Shown: positions 19,850-30,822 of the stretch, in pieces
How positions within the stretch are numbered: position 1 is the first letter of the stretch
Layout of the letters: each line of letters starts with the position of its first letter
NCBI GenBank assembly: GCA_026770575.1
Contig: MU657206.1
Span: forward strand, 220,428-284,427
Direction of reading: 5' to 3'
From: Pelagophyceae sp. CCMP2097
Taxonomy: Eukaryota > Sar > Pelagophyceae
DNA length: 64,000 bases
The notes under the pieces: generated by a model
Told to the model about the DNA's origin: nothing
Database searches by the model: none
The model's input: the letters and a program-made list of their open reading frames with translations, nothing else
Program-made: the position numbers and the translations under genes

Positions 19850-22077
19850 TCAGTCGGCGTCCGAGTCGGAGTCCGAGTCGGACGTGTCCGAGGCGGAGTC
19901 GCACTCGTTGAAGTTCGGCGGGCGCATGGCGTAGTTGGTGTAGATGACCTTGTTGGAATACTCGCGCAGCGTGCGGCGCGGCGGCGGCGGCGGCGGCTGC
20001 GACATGGTGCCCGGGTACTGCTTGACCCGCCGCTGCACCTGCGGCCGCGGCGCAACCGGCGCGCCGTCGGCCGCCTCGCCGTCGGCGGGCACGGCGGTGC
20101 CGCGGCGCGGCTTCTTCGGCTCTTTCGGTTCGACTTCCGCCCACGCGCCGAATTCACGCAGCTCCTCGTCGATGCGCCGGTTATCCTCCTGCGCGGGCCG
20201 CGCTCAAGCGCGGCGCGGCGCGCGGCGGGAGGACGCACCGCTTGCTTGACGGACTCGAGGCACAAATCCTGGTACGCGTCGACCCCCTCGCGCTCCTCGC
20301 GCTCGCCGGCCAGCTCGTGGACCAAAGCGTGGCGCGCGGCGCGGAACTGCGGGTCCTTGGCCTTGAGCGCCAGGAGCTCCTCCAAAAACGTCTCGTCGAC
20401 GGCGCCCCAAAACGACGAAAAGTCGCACCACGACGGTACCTGTGAAACGGTTGGAGGGGCGCTCCGACGGCAGTGGCACGCACGCGGTCCCAGTCCTGGA
20501 TGAACTCGTGGAACTCCTTCTCGTGCATGACGAGGTGCATCAGCGACCGGTACGGGCCGCGCTCCGGTTCCTTAAAACGCGTCGCAGCGTTTGTGGCGGC
20601 GGGGCCCAAGGAGGCGACCGCGCGCGCAAAGGGGACGCTACCTCGGTCATCTCGACGTCCTCCTCGGGCTCGTCGTCGTCGCTGTCGATCTCTTCGCCGT
20701 CGGCGCGTACGGAGCGCGCCGGCCGGTGGTAGACTTGCCGGACTTCGCCGTCGGCGCCCTCGACGTCGTAGTGCTCCCAGTGGTCGTCCATCAGCGTCTG
20801 GATAATGAAGTGGTAGTGCTCGACCCACATGGCCGGCGGATGGCGCGAGCACGTCGGGATGAGCGGGGACGTCGCGTAGTACGCTGCGGGGGAAGCGTCG
20901 TCAGCGCGCGCGGGCGGCGGCGTCGGGTTCGAACAGTCTTTTCGCGTGCCAGGTGCACGCGCGAGGTCCGGACGGGGATTACGCACCGGCGCGGATCTCG
21001 TCGCTTTGCTGCTTCCAGTCGTCGGCGGCGTCGTTCTCGATCCAGACGTGCATCGCGCGCCGCTCCTCGTCCCCAGGAAAAAAGCCGCGGGCGTTGCCAA
21101 TGTCGCCGACGTTCTGGATGGCGCCGAAGTCGAGCCAGCGCGAGCGCTCGTAGTCCTTGAAGCTGCCCACAGTCGCGTGCGCCGACGGCGGGAGCACGTG
21201 GTCCACCAGCACCGGCTTAGGGTTGAAGCCCAGGATGCCTACGACCGGCGTCGACTGCGGACCGCCGCGCCTCGATGCCTCCAACGGCCGCAAGAAGTTC
21301 TTTCGAAGGCGTTTCCCGGCGGCGCACGCACCAAACTCGCTGACGACTTCGTCCTCTTCCGGAAAGAACGTCATCTGCCGCTCGTCCTTGGCCCACCACA
21401 TGGCGCGCTGCTCCTTGAACTTCAAAGCGTCGAGCGCGGACTCGTAGAACTCCGGGGCCGGGTTGGATTCGTTCACGAACGGGTGGTCGCCGTAAATCTC
21501 GCCGTGCTTGAAGGGCCCGCCCGCCAGCGGCGGGTCCACGGGCGGCCGCGGCGGCACCATCATCACCGCCTCGCCGTCACCGTCGTTCGGCGCCGCCCAC
21601 TCCTCGAGCTCGTTCTAGTTTGGAGACGCGTGAGGCGCGCGCATGACCCTTCTTCTCCTCGCGCGCGCGCGCGGGGCGGCGGTTGCCCCACGCCCTCGGC
21701 CGGCGTTTTCTGCGCGGGACGCGGCGCAGCGCCATGTCCTCGCCGCGCGCGATGCCGTCCCAATCGGAGTCCTCCGACGACTCCGGCTCCGAGTCTTCTT
21801 CTTGAGAGTCGAACTCGTCTTCCGCAAAGGCCTCGTGGTAAAGTAGCACATCCTCAACATTCGTCAGTCCGCCTTCTTCGAAATCGCCTGAGGGCGCGGG
21901 CGCGTGGAGGAGGAGGGGCGCCCAATGACCCCAGCGAAAAAAGGACCGGCGTCGGCGGCCCCCGCGTCGGCGCGGGAGGCTTCGACGGCGGCGGGGCGCA
22001 CCGGTCGAAAGAACGTGAGGCCCAGGGGTCTCGAAGAGGTGGTTGCCCGTCGTGTACTCGACCAGCTCGAGCTTCAT
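19850..22077 (-). CDS. Acidic multi-exon protein of unknown function
   Basis: Minus-strand gene from MKLELVEYTTGNHLFETPG (22077) to a Ser/Asp-rich C terminus. Coding segments separated by short introns include DFEEGGLTNVEDVLLYHEAF (about 21887), GGPFKHGEIYGDHPFVNESN and WWAKDERQMTFFPEEDEVVS (about 21560-21340), ILGFNPKPVLVDHVLPPSAH (about 21240), MWVEHYHFIIQTLMDDHWEH (about 20830), RGPYRSLMHLVMHEKEFHEF (about 20560), a FLEELLALKAKDPQFRAARH segment (about 20390) and KVIYTNYAMRPPNFNEC before the acidic tail. No signal peptide or membrane segment; acidic runs and a KKPRR-type basic patch suggest a nuclear or chromatin-associated protein (inference). No family recognised. Intron 1 (22001-21888) is an introner-like element, and a related intron-like copy lies just upstream of the start. 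Confidence 0.6.
21888..22001 (-). mobile_element. Introner-like intron A (114 nt)
   Basis: Read on the minus strand it starts GTGCGCCCCGCCGCCG right after exon end ACCG and finishes CCACGCGCCCGCGCCCTCAG before exon base GC. Removing it joins codons in phase. Its sequence aligns over its whole length, with small indels, to 22192-22092: shared GTGCGCCCCGCCGCCG, CGGTCCTTTT, TTCGCTG and the 3' end CCACGCGCCCGCGCCC. Two near-identical introns at different positions are the hallmark of introner elements, known from Micromonas and Aureococcus. Confidence 0.65.
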
Positions 22078-22091
22078 GATGGCGCCGGCGC

Positions 22092-22192
22092 CTGCGCGGG
22101 CGCGGGCGCGTGGAGGAAAAGGGGCGCAAAGGCGACGCCAGCGAAAAGGACCGCCGTCGACGCCCCCCACCTCGGCCGGCGGCGGGGCGCAC
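22092..22192 (-). mobile_element. Introner-like intron B (101 nt), 5' of start codon
   Basis: Second copy of the element, again following CACCG and starting GTGCGCCCCGCCGCCG, ending CCACGCGCCCGCGCCCGCGCAG before GCGCCGGC and then the ATG 15 bases on. No upstream in-frame ATG precedes it before a stop, so it is probably an intron in the 5' untranslated region. Same orientation and same splice-site context as copy A. Confidence 0.6.
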
Positions 22193-22401
22193 CGGTGGAG
22201 AAGAACAAGGCTCTGCGAAAGATCTAGAGATCTGCGAAGCTTTTGAATTCGTGGTTAACGGCCTAACGGGCTGCGGCGGCACGGCGCAAAAAAGACGTCG
22301 GCGTGGTCGGTGGGCGCAGGGGAATGGGCCGGAAGAGGCGCGAAGAGCGTCTGCGCTCCCTCGAGCAATCCGAAAATGACCCCGAAAATGACCCCACCGA
22401 G

Positions 22402-22465
22402 TTCACAGCTCCTTTAGACGCCAACGCGAGCGATTCACAGCTCCTTTAGACGCCAACGCGAGCGA
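22402..22465. repeat. 32-bp tandem duplication
   Basis: Two perfect adjacent copies of a 32-bp unit beginning TTCACAGCTCCTTTAGACGC. It lies in the 3' flank of the sterol reductase gene. A shorter GACCCCGAAAAT repeat precedes it. Confidence 0.85.
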
Positions 22466-22567
22466 CTCGTATGCGCACGGATACCGTCCTCGCATCGGGT
22501 GCGGAGTCTTTCTTCGGCGGAATTAAGGGAACGAGGTCGGCGGCGGTTTGCGGCCGTGGGGTCATAA

Positions 22568-24616
22568 TCAGACGACGTAAGGGATGAAGAGGTAAGGCAC
22601 GCGCTTCTTGTACTCGGGCCAGTCGTCGCCATACTTGGCGGCGCAGGCGTGATCGTCGCGTAGCGCGCGGTGCACTAGGAGCACCGCAAAGTACGTGCAG
22701 TAGAAATACGGGATCTAGCGAGCGGCGTTCCAGAGGCGCCCTCGGACGAAGGCGACTCTCGGACGAAGACGACCCCCTGACGCCAGGGCGACTCGCCGGG
22801 CTGACGAAGCCGGTGGTGAGGCACCAGGAGAGCGACATGAGCCAGTCGCCCGTGTAGTTGATCTTGCGCGCGGCGCCCCAGAAGCCCGAGACGATGAGCT
22901 TGGTGCCGCGCTTCGTGGGCATCCACTGGATGCCCGCGGCCATGGCCTTTTCCGGCTCGCTGCGGAAGAAGTCCTTTTGGCCGTTGGCGCCGCGGAAGAT
23001 GGCGTAGCCGGCGCAGTTGAGCAGCACGATGCAGGCGAGCCTGCGGCCGGGCATCCACGGGGCGGCGGCCCGGCGGCATCCACGCGGCGGCGGCCCGGCG
23101 GCGGGGGCTCACGCGAGCGTGCCGAGGTGCGGGTCGTGCGTCACGAGGAAGCGCGCCTGGAGACAGTACGTGAACGGCACCCAGGCCAGGTCGCCAAAGG
23201 CGAGCATGTAGCCAAAGCCGTCGGTGGTGATGTCCATCGTCGTCAAGATGGCTTTTTCCGAGTACAGCGCGTCCCAGACGTAGACGCAGTGGAACGCGAC
23301 GACGACCCACATGGGCGCCGAGACGCTGCCGCGCAGCGCCGCCTGCTTCATCACAAAGCCCATGTCGATGAAGATCCACCCTGCGAGGCGCGCGTCAGCG
23401 AAGCGGCGCAGTGGTCCGCTTTGGGAATCGTTTCTCCGCGGCGGCGCTTACCGATGAGTCCCGGCCGGAGCTCGCAAAAGCACTTCAAGTCAAAGCTTCC
23501 GAGGCGCGGGTTCAGCTCGCGGCCCATGAAGAAGTCGTAGACGCCGCAGCCCGTCGAGCCGGGCAGCGCGAGCATGGGCTTGGACGCGCGGAACGATGCA
23601 ACGTACAGCGCGGTAGAGAGAAACGCCGCCACGACGCACGCCGACACCTGGACAAAGCGGGTGATCGTCCCCGGCCCCTCTTGCTCCAAAAATGACGCTG
23701 CGTTTGGACGGCGAGGGAGAGGAAGTCGTCGTAGATGAACGCAAGCGGCACCTTGCCGAGGCCCACAAAGTGGCCCTCGTCGAACTCCGGCCAGCCTAGG
23801 CGGACAGCGTGCGCCGTGCGAACCGCCGTCGATGCGGAGACAGCCCCCGCGGGAGGCGCACCGTGGCCCATCAGCGCGAGCGAGACCCAGAACGCGAGGT
23901 GGCCGTTGATCTTGTACGGCAGCCTGCGCATCGTCGTGGACACAGACCCATGGAGCCGGGGAGACGCACCGCGTCTGGCCGTCGCGGAGTACGGCGCCGA
24001 GCGCGACTTCGCCGGGGAGGACGAGCTGCAGAACCGCTTGGAACAATATCCAGCTGACGACGACGGCAAACGACTTGAGCGAGAAGAGCTCCGAGAGCTC
24101 CGGCAGCTTAAAGGCGGCGAGAGGGCTCGGCCCGACGCAAAACGTTTCGCCGCACGCCGCGCCGAGGCCGAGGATGACCGCGGGCAGGAGCACCATCGTC
24201 GCGCACGCGCCCGCGGGGCCGCCAAACTCGTACTCGTGCGCCGGAGCCGCCGCCACCGCCGCGGGCGCCGGCGACGCGGGCGCCTGCGACGCGGGCGCCT
24301 GCGACGCGGGCGCCTGCGACGCGGGCGCGGGTCTCGAGGGACACACAGGCGCGGGACTCGAGGGGCCTCGCGCGGGAGCCCTTGGAGCCCCGGCCTTTGG
24401 AAGCGTCGCCTCGATGTTCGAAACACCGGTACGAGTCCTCGGAGCCGGGATTCTAATACGACGACGCCGCGGGCGCGCGGCGGCGGGCGGCGCGTCGTCG
24501 TCGTCGTCGTCCGCGGCGGCGCGCTTGCTGGTGCGCGTGGACCGCCGCGGCGTCTCCTTTTCGGGCGACGCCGCGCCGGGCCGGCGCTTCGTCGCCGACC
24601 GCAGAGTCGCGGGCAT
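22568..24616 (-). CDS. Delta(14)-sterol reductase, LBR/ERG24-like, with long N-terminal extension
   Basis: 546 residues from seven exons in perfect phase: 24616-23970, 23923-23862, 23795-23710, 23647-23452, 23380-23113, 23040-22806, 22714-22568. The catalytic part is an ERG4/ERG24-family membrane reductase that uses NADPH to reduce the C14 double bond in sterol synthesis at the ER/nuclear envelope: YEFGGP start, [34 protein letters not shown], a [18 protein letters not shown] block, [20 protein letters not shown] and the C-terminal [20 protein letters not shown]. About 145 N-terminal residues are basic and Ser/Ala/Pro rich ([28 protein letters not shown], a PASQA repeat), resembling the nucleoplasmic arm of lamin B receptor in composition but without a Tudor domain. 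DHCR7 is the main alternative within the family. Confidence 0.9.
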
Positions 24617-24808
24617 CCCGAGGCCGAAGCGTGGAGGCCGCCGCGGCGCCGGAGGTGGGAACTGAACGCCCAACTGGGGATCGCCGAGCTGCACGCAAAT
24701 GCACAGACTTTCAACTAAGTCTTGTGCACTGACAAGAACTAAAGTTTTGGACCGTCCGAACCAACTTTCTCGCGCCTGGAAGCTTCGCCGGGCCGGGCGT
24801 CCAGGCAG

Positions 24809-26161
24809 ATGAGCGAAGGGAGCGCCGCCGCCGGTGACGGCGGCGCGCAAAAGCTGACGCGGCGGCGCGACGCCGTCGTCGACACGAAGAGCGAAGAGGA
24901 GGCGCGCAAGCTCAAGCGGCAAAAGTTAGTGGAGCGGCAGGCCGACGCCACGCGAGTCTGGCGGCGTCCCCGGGCCCATCGAAGGGCCCATAAGAGCCGC
25001 ACGCATCGAGGGCAGGTTCGTGCGGCGCGAGGCGAAGCGCGTTTCGGCAAAAGCCAAGGCGCTGGAGTTTGACGCAGACGGCTTTGCAGTCAACGAGCCG
25101 CAGCTCGGCGTCGGTGCGCCTTTGATGCTGCGGAGCGCCTCCTTGAAGCCCACCGAAATTTCCGCGTTTCAGGGCGGTGGCGCGTCGGCGCGGCGGACTT
25201 TGCGGTGCTGCGGGAGGCGCACGAGACCATCAAGTCTCGCATCCTCGACGCAAAGGGCGCCATGGGCTGGGCCGGCGGGTCCGACGCCACGGACTCGCGC
25301 TGGCGCTGCTACGGCCTGCCCCGCGGCGCCGAACAGCGGCTGCGCGACGGCGGCGTAAACTTCCACTCGTTCGAGACGCGCGGCGCCGACGGCCGCGCGC
25401 AAGAGGAGCAACGCAACTGGGCCTCGTGCTGCGACGTGGAAATTTTGGTGCGGCGCGCAAACGCCGGCTCCGTTGCTTGGAAGCTCCGGCAGGACGACTG
25501 ATCACCGTAGGACGAGCTCGATGCGGCGCTCTGCAACGTGGCCGCCTCGGCGGCGCGGGCCGTCGGAAACGCGTACCCGCCGGGCGCCGGCCGCGACGAC
25601 CTCGTCGCGCTGCAGCCGAACGTGCACGCGGGCGCCGCGCACTTGCCGTCGCACTTTGACTGGTGCGTTTGTAGGGGGCGTCCGTTCCACAAAAAACTCT
25701 TCTCGCTGTCGGGCGGCAATGCACGCTGCGGTAGGCCGCTCCACGACGGCTTTGGCGTCGTCATCGTGACTATCTCGATGCAGCGGTCCGCGACCGTTGT
25801 CCTCAACGACGATCAGGCAAAGGAATGGTGAGCCTCGCCGCAGAGGAGAGTCGTTGGAATCGCGCCGACGGCTGCACCGCGCAGGTCGTTCAATCTCGAC
25901 GCCGGCGAGGCGTACGCGCTGACGGGCAAGGCGCGCAACGTCTGCTCGCACGGTGCGCGCCGTCCCTGCGCTCCCGCCCCGGGCACGGCGGTTCCCGGAC
26001 CTTCGCGGGCAGGCGTGCTCTGCGACCCCAAGGTCGTGGACCGCGAGTCGCTGAACCTGCGCTTCGGCCTGCACACGCAACCGCGCGCCGAGCGCGAAAT
26101 CTACGCCGCGTGGTCGCAGGAGCCGTGGTGCACGGCGCAGGGGCCCGTCGTCTTCGAATAG
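24809..26161 (+). CDS. AlkB-like 2-oxoglutarate/Fe(II) dioxygenase
   Basis: 331 residues from seven exons that keep phase: 24809-24924, 24995-25113, 25173-25471, 25511-25662, 25735-25827, 25885-25952, 26013-26161. The third intron is only 39 nt. The C-terminal half has the AlkB-type double-stranded beta helix: [16 protein letters not shown] supplies the iron-binding H-x-[10 protein letters not shown] is the next core strand, [18 protein letters not shown] supplies the distal His, and [11 protein letters not shown] holds the arginine expected to bind 2-oxoglutarate. The N-terminal 110 residues are charged and helical. AlkB homologues demethylate nucleic acids or proteins; the substrate is unknown here. 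The start is 192 bp from the divergent sterol reductase start, so the two probably share a promoter region. Confidence 0.82.
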
Positions 26162-26413
26162 CCGCGGCGGCGCCGCACGGCCCGTCCAGAAAGTCTTCGC
26201 CCGCGGCCGGGCCCCAAACTGCTGGGTCCAGTCGTTCTTCCTCTGTTTTCATCCTCTGTCTATATATTGTCCTTTTGTCACTTGGCCCGCGGAGTGAGCG
26301 TCGGCAGCCCCGCCCACCGCCCACGTGGGCCCACCGGCCGACGCGCTTAAAGCGTTGCGTTCCAACACGTGTCGCCAAACCCGGGGCTTTAGCGAAAGGA
26401 AAAGACGCGAAAG

Positions 26414-27449
26414 ATGATGGCCCACCGGCAGAGCCGCGCGCCGAAATGGGCGGTCGTCCTCGCTCTTCTCCAGTGCGGCCCGCGTCGTGCGCCCCGAGAC
26501 GAAAACTCGGTCGATAATTTCTGGACGAAGACTCGGGCGGATGCATCAGAGAGTCGGCGCCCCGCCGAGTGCTTTTTGCAGGTTCGCGGGCTGCGCGGCG
26601 CAGTACGAGTCGTACCCGGCGGACTGGTGCGACCGCAAGTTCGGCACGCCGACGAGTACGACTGGCGAATGCATGTGCAAGTCGCGCTGCGAGGGCCGAG
26701 GCTGCCAAAAGGCCCAGGGCTTCATCTGGTGAGCGGGAGCGGGGAATGCGGACACTCGCGGGGGCCAAGGCGCCACGAGGGATCACCGGCGACGTCCTAC
26801 AGACTCGCACCTGGCCCCTGCCGTGATTCCCCGACGCCACGCGCTCTCCGACGCCCCTGCCGCGACACGCCGCGTAGGTACAAGCACACCGACTGCCCGA
26901 GCTGCGCCTGCGTCGCCGCCGACCCTAACGCGCCGGTGGACCAAGGCGACGACGAGCCCGAGGACGAGACGGCCGCCGAGCCGACGGGTGACTGGTCAGT
27001 GCCGCCTGCCCTTTGCAACGACGCGATAACTGGAAGACGCGCATCGCAGGAACCCAAACGCCGAGGCGAGCGACGACCGGACGACGGGCGAGGTGCGTGC
27101 GCGCTGATGCCGAGGCCTCTGCGAATATGGCTCCGCACAGCGCGTCTTTGACTTTATCGATGAGCACGGTCATTCTCTCATCGCCGTCGTCCTCATCCTC
27201 GTCCTCATCGCCGTCTTCGTGCCCATTGTCGTCCTCAACGCGTATCACAAAGTGTGCGTCCCGCCAGCGCGGGCACGCGCCAGGCCGGCTGTCGTCGCGC
27301 ACCAGCGGTCTAGGAACGACGCGGAAAAGGCAAAGTCCGCGGCCGCCAAGCCCGCCGCGGTTTCCAAAGCGCCCGCCGCGGCCGCCGCGGCGGACGAGGA
27401 CGAGGACGAGGACGAGAAGCCCCGGAAGCGGACGCCCAAGGCGGACTAG
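26414..27449 (+). CDS. Type I membrane protein with Cys-rich ectodomain
   Basis: Exons 26414-26472, 26582-26728, 26878-26998 and 27141-27449 join in phase to 211 residues. APKWAVVLALLQ in the first exon is a short signal-peptide core. The ectodomain has paired cysteines (FAGCAAQYESYPADWCDRKF, CMCKSRCEGRGCQKAQG, YKHTDCPSCACV), then an acidic linker. HSLIAVVLILVLIAVFVPIV is a single transmembrane helix, followed by a basic cytosolic stretch and an Ala/Lys then Asp/Glu-rich tail ending RKRTPKAD. Topology fits a small surface receptor or adhesion protein. Family not recognised. Confidence 0.7.
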
Positions 27450-27506
27450 GCCTTTGTGAAATGATCTAAGTTAATCGAGAGGCACACGAGTGCCACGACG
27501 AGGGCC

Positions 27507-28945
27507 TCAGATCGTCTCTTGCTGCGGTTCCTCGCCGAGGGGCGGGAGGACGGTCACGGCGACGAGGAGCGGCACTGCGAATATGAGCGCGGCGGCGGCG
27601 GCGGACTGGGGCGTCGTCAAAAAGTCCTGGGCCGGCAGCGAGCCGTACTTGACAGCCAACGCGCCGACGAGCGACACGGCGGCGAGCTCGGCGGCGACGA
27701 GCGGCGCCGGCTGCATGTCGCTGACGGTGTTCAACATTCCTGCGTCGAACGGGGCCGACGCCTCGTCGTTTCCGCCGGGCAGCGCGCCTTTGAGCGTCCA
27801 GCCGTTGGAGACGGCGAGGCGGTACGCCGCGTAAGCCAGCGTCGTGTTGCCGAGCGCCGTGCAGCCCGCTTGTAAAGTCACGATCCACGCCATGGCCGCC
27901 TGGTTGTAGAAGAGGTGGTAGGTACAGGCGCAGACGCCCGAGGCGTGCGAGGGCAGCATGCCCCAGGCAAAGCCCTTCCACTTGTCGTTGCCCGTGGCCT
28001 CCGCGTATTGCCGCGCCAGCGCCATGGCCAAAACAAACTCGCAGACGGACGAGACGTGCACGGCCCACGTCGCCACGCTCAGCGCGTTCTCCGGCTCGCC
28101 CGCCGTGCCAAACAAGTTCGCGCCGCCGAGGAACGCGTCGTGCGCCCCGAGGTGCAGCACCGGGATGCCCGCCGCCACGAGCGCCACCACCGCGACGGCC
28201 ATGAAGCCTAAAAGGGTGCCGGGGTGAAACCTCTGGCGCGCAGGGGCCTTTGATGCGCACCTGATACGTAGCGCGCGGCGGGGAGGTCCGCGGCCTTGGT
28301 GTCACCCTTGAGCGCGGAGCGGAAGCCGATGAGGAGGAGCACGTTTGTCACGGTCAACAGCGACTCTGCGCCACCGTGGAGCCAGTCCGCGTCGGCCAAG
28401 GAGCACCCCCAATTCGCCTTGGAGATGAGGCCCGTCGGGATCGTCGCCGCCACGAAAAGCAAGAGGTACGCAAAGCCGAACTTGACGAGGGGCGGCGTCT
28501 GGTTCTTCTCGTAGCCCAAAAAGTAGAGAAACGCCTGAATCGGACCCTCGAGGTGCGCCGCGGCATCGGCGACGCACGAGGTACGGCGGCAGCGAGCCCA
28601 TGAAGAACTTGCCGGCGAGGTTGCCGCCCTGGTCGGCAAAGGCGACGAGCGACGTCGTGTCCAGCGCCGCCGGGCCGAGGAGGTGCGCGTGGTCGGCCGC
28701 GACCTGCCCTTGCGATCAGACATGTGCTTTTCGGCGGCGCCTCTCGCCGGCCCGCGCTATAGGCCGGCCGGCAGCTATAGGGCGCCTCTCGAGAGGGGCC
28801 GCAATGGGCCGACCTGCGCGAGCTCGGCGACGGCCTTGGGCGTGGTGCGGCCCGACGACCGCGCGCTCCGCGCCACCGGCGACCGCCGCGCCACCAGCGC
28901 GGCGGCCGGGCCGAGCAGCGCAACCAGCGCGGCGGCGGCGCGCAT
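27507..28945 (-). CDS. Plastid membrane protein, DUF3593-DUF2499 fusion (Ycf49-like)
   Basis: 410 residues from exons 28945-28814, 28703-28578, 28534-28261 and 28207-27507, all in phase; the second intron is 43 nt. The N terminus MRAAAALVALLGPAAALVAR is a signal peptide followed by a basic transit region. Residues about 75-190 match DUF3593 (GSLPPYL, FLYFLGYEKNQTPPLVKFGF, SLADADWLHGGAESLLTVTN). Residues about 190-390 match DUF2499 (LSVATWAVHVSSVCEFVLAM, WKGFAWGMLPSHASGVCACT, YHLFYN, GNTTLAYAAYR). Both domains are known from cyanobacteria and plastids as polytopic membrane proteins of unknown function; the Ycf49 link is from memory. Here they are one polypeptide. Confidence 0.85.
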
Positions 28946-29277
28946 CGTCACAGGTGGCGCGACGGCCGAGTTGACTTCCTCGAGTTGGGGAAACCTTTGA
29001 TCGGCTCGCTGAAGTTGGCGACGATGCAACTCCCCCAAACGGGCCGCGGCCCGGGCGGGTGCTAAGAAGACATGCGTTACACTTGACATGAGGGCCTCCA
29101 CGAGGCACTCCACTTTCCGGTTATTTGGAGGGGCTTCCACCGCAAAGGCACGGCGGCGCCACGACCCGTGTCGTGCCTGCCGCGTGGCCCCGCCCTCCGC
29201 TGCGTACGCTCGGCCTCGACGCACGCCGAGGACGAGCCCGCCAATCGCCTTTTTCGTCGCCAGCGAGGCGCCGCCGC

Positions 29278-29582
29278 TCAGCACGTGCACCGGTCGCGCA
29301 TCGAGTAGTTCATCATACCCATGAGCATGAGCACGAGCATGACGAAGCCCAGGTTCGTGTCTAAGCGCGGGGGGAGCGGTGCGCGCCGTCGCGGCCGCAA
29401 AGGCCGACGATTTTCGGCGGGGCTCGAGTCTCCCGAAAAAATTAGGCTCGCACTCCCCCCATCGGCGGGCGCGGTCTCCCGAGGTTCTTACCTCCCATGA
29501 TGTCCATCGTCGGCTCAGCGATTTCGGCGCTCGGCGCCGCCGAGTCTGGTGTGCAGTTCGGGGCGTCGTCGGAATCGTCCAT
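29278..29582 (-). CDS. 57-aa tail-anchored membrane microprotein
   Basis: Two exons, 29582-29492 and 29360-29278, separated by a 131-nt GTAAG...TTAG intron and joined in phase. An acidic cytosolic segment (start MDDSDDAPNCTPDSAAPSAE) is followed by one Met/Leu-rich helix, LGFVMLVLMLMGMMNYSM, and a short RDRCTC tail. The layout suits a tail-anchored or single-pass microprotein in an internal membrane. No family recognised. The canonical donor GTAAG, the phase match and the hydrophobic segment support coding. It lies 333 bp upstream of the DUF3593-DUF2499 gene on the same strand. Confidence 0.55.
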
Positions 29583-30052
29583 CTCCCTAAGATTCGTGCT
29601 GTAAAGATCCGGGGCGGTGCACCTAAAAGTCTCGGCGACGGGCCGTCTGCCCGCGCGGGGGGGAGCCCACGAGACAGGCGGACTCTAGCGAGCCGCCCGC
29701 CTAGCACACGCACTCACTTCGAACTCACTCTTCCTTCTTGATGAGCGGGGGAGCTTCAAAGTACAAATTTTCGCTAAAACGAAACGAAACGAAGGCAATT
29801 GAACGAAGGCAAGAATTCTAGAATCTCAGGAGGACCCTTTGCTGTAGAAGGACTTGGCAGGGCTCGCGGCGCAGACCTCTTCGCACCCTGCACGGGGTGC
29901 GGCGCTGTCGCTGTGCGGCGCGTGGCGTTAGACGCGTATAGGCCCAAGGCGCTGAGGGCCCGCAAAGAAGTGCACTGTCGCCGCCCCCCGACACACCTGT
30001 GATCCGGGCACTGGGCTCTCCAAAAGTCGCGTTACCGTCGCGGCGGCGGCGG
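29583..30052. other. Intergenic region
   Basis: About 470 bp without a gene. Contains an AACGAA-rich stretch (about 29778-29805) and otherwise unremarkable GC-rich sequence. Confidence 0.45.
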
Positions 30053-30822
30053 TCACGACACGGCGCATGTTTTCGCGCTTCCCGAGCCGCTCTTGCGGAG
30101 CATCTTGCGGAGCTCTGGGCTGGCGTGGCCGCCCAAGACGTCCGACGGCGACTTCTTGGCGTTGTTCCGCCGGTGCGCGGCTTCCGGCGCCGCGTCGAGT
30201 AGGAGCTGCAGCATGGCGCGCGCGTCGCCGAGCGCGACGGCGTTGTCGCGGAGCGTCGCGCAGAAAAGGTGCAGCGGCGTGCTCCCAGAGTCCTCCGCGG
30301 CGCCGGCCGGCGCGTGCGCGCCGAGGAGCACCTCGAGCAGCGCCTGCGCGGCAGCGTCGGGCAGCGCCCGGCGCGGGGGCGGCGGCGGGACGGGCTTACC
30401 GGCGTGATTTTCTCGTTGGCGCAGAGAACGTGGAGGGGCGTGCGGTTCAGCGCGTCCGCGTGCCTGACCGCGTCCGGGTGCGCGGCCACGAGCGCGCTTA
30501 AAAGCTGCGGCGTCACCACCGCATTGGCGGCGAGGCGGTGCAGCGGCGTCCGCTCGGCGACGTCTAGCTGCGCGGCCACGTCGGGCGCGCGCGCGAGCCA
30601 CGCCGCCAGAGCGCTCTCTGTGACCGACGATGCCGAGCAAAGGTCGAAGAGGTCGGCCTCGCGGTCGTCGAGGGACGAGTCGCTCTTCTTCAGCTGCATC
30701 TGCCGCGCCGCCGCCGTCGCCGACGCCGACAGCAGCAGCGGCTGCGCATGGAACCCGGACCTCGCGGCGCGGTCTTGGTCGCGCGACAACTGCGTCGCGT
30801 GCTGGATAATCGCCAGCGTCAT
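30053..30822 (-). CDS. Ankyrin-repeat protein
   Basis: Exons 30822-30400 and 30343-30053 (56-nt GTAAG intron) join in phase to 237 residues. After a Gln/Ser-rich N terminus come three ankyrin-type units: RTPLHRLAANAVVTPQLLSA, RTPLHVLCANEKITP continuing across the intron into ALLEVLLGAHAPAG, and STPLHLFCATLRDN followed by LLLDAAPEAAHRRNNAKKSP. The TPLH helix-turn-helix signature is clear. No other domain is seen; a protein-protein adaptor is all that can be said. The start Met could lie upstream in an unrecognised exon. Confidence 0.75.

Larger units (their letters stand above)
22078..22567. other. Intergenic / 5' leader region with 32-bp direct repeat
   Basis: Upstream of the acidic protein gene; holds introner copy B and a tandem duplication at 22402-22465. 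No further gene is seen before the ERG24 stop at 22568. Confidence 0.5.
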
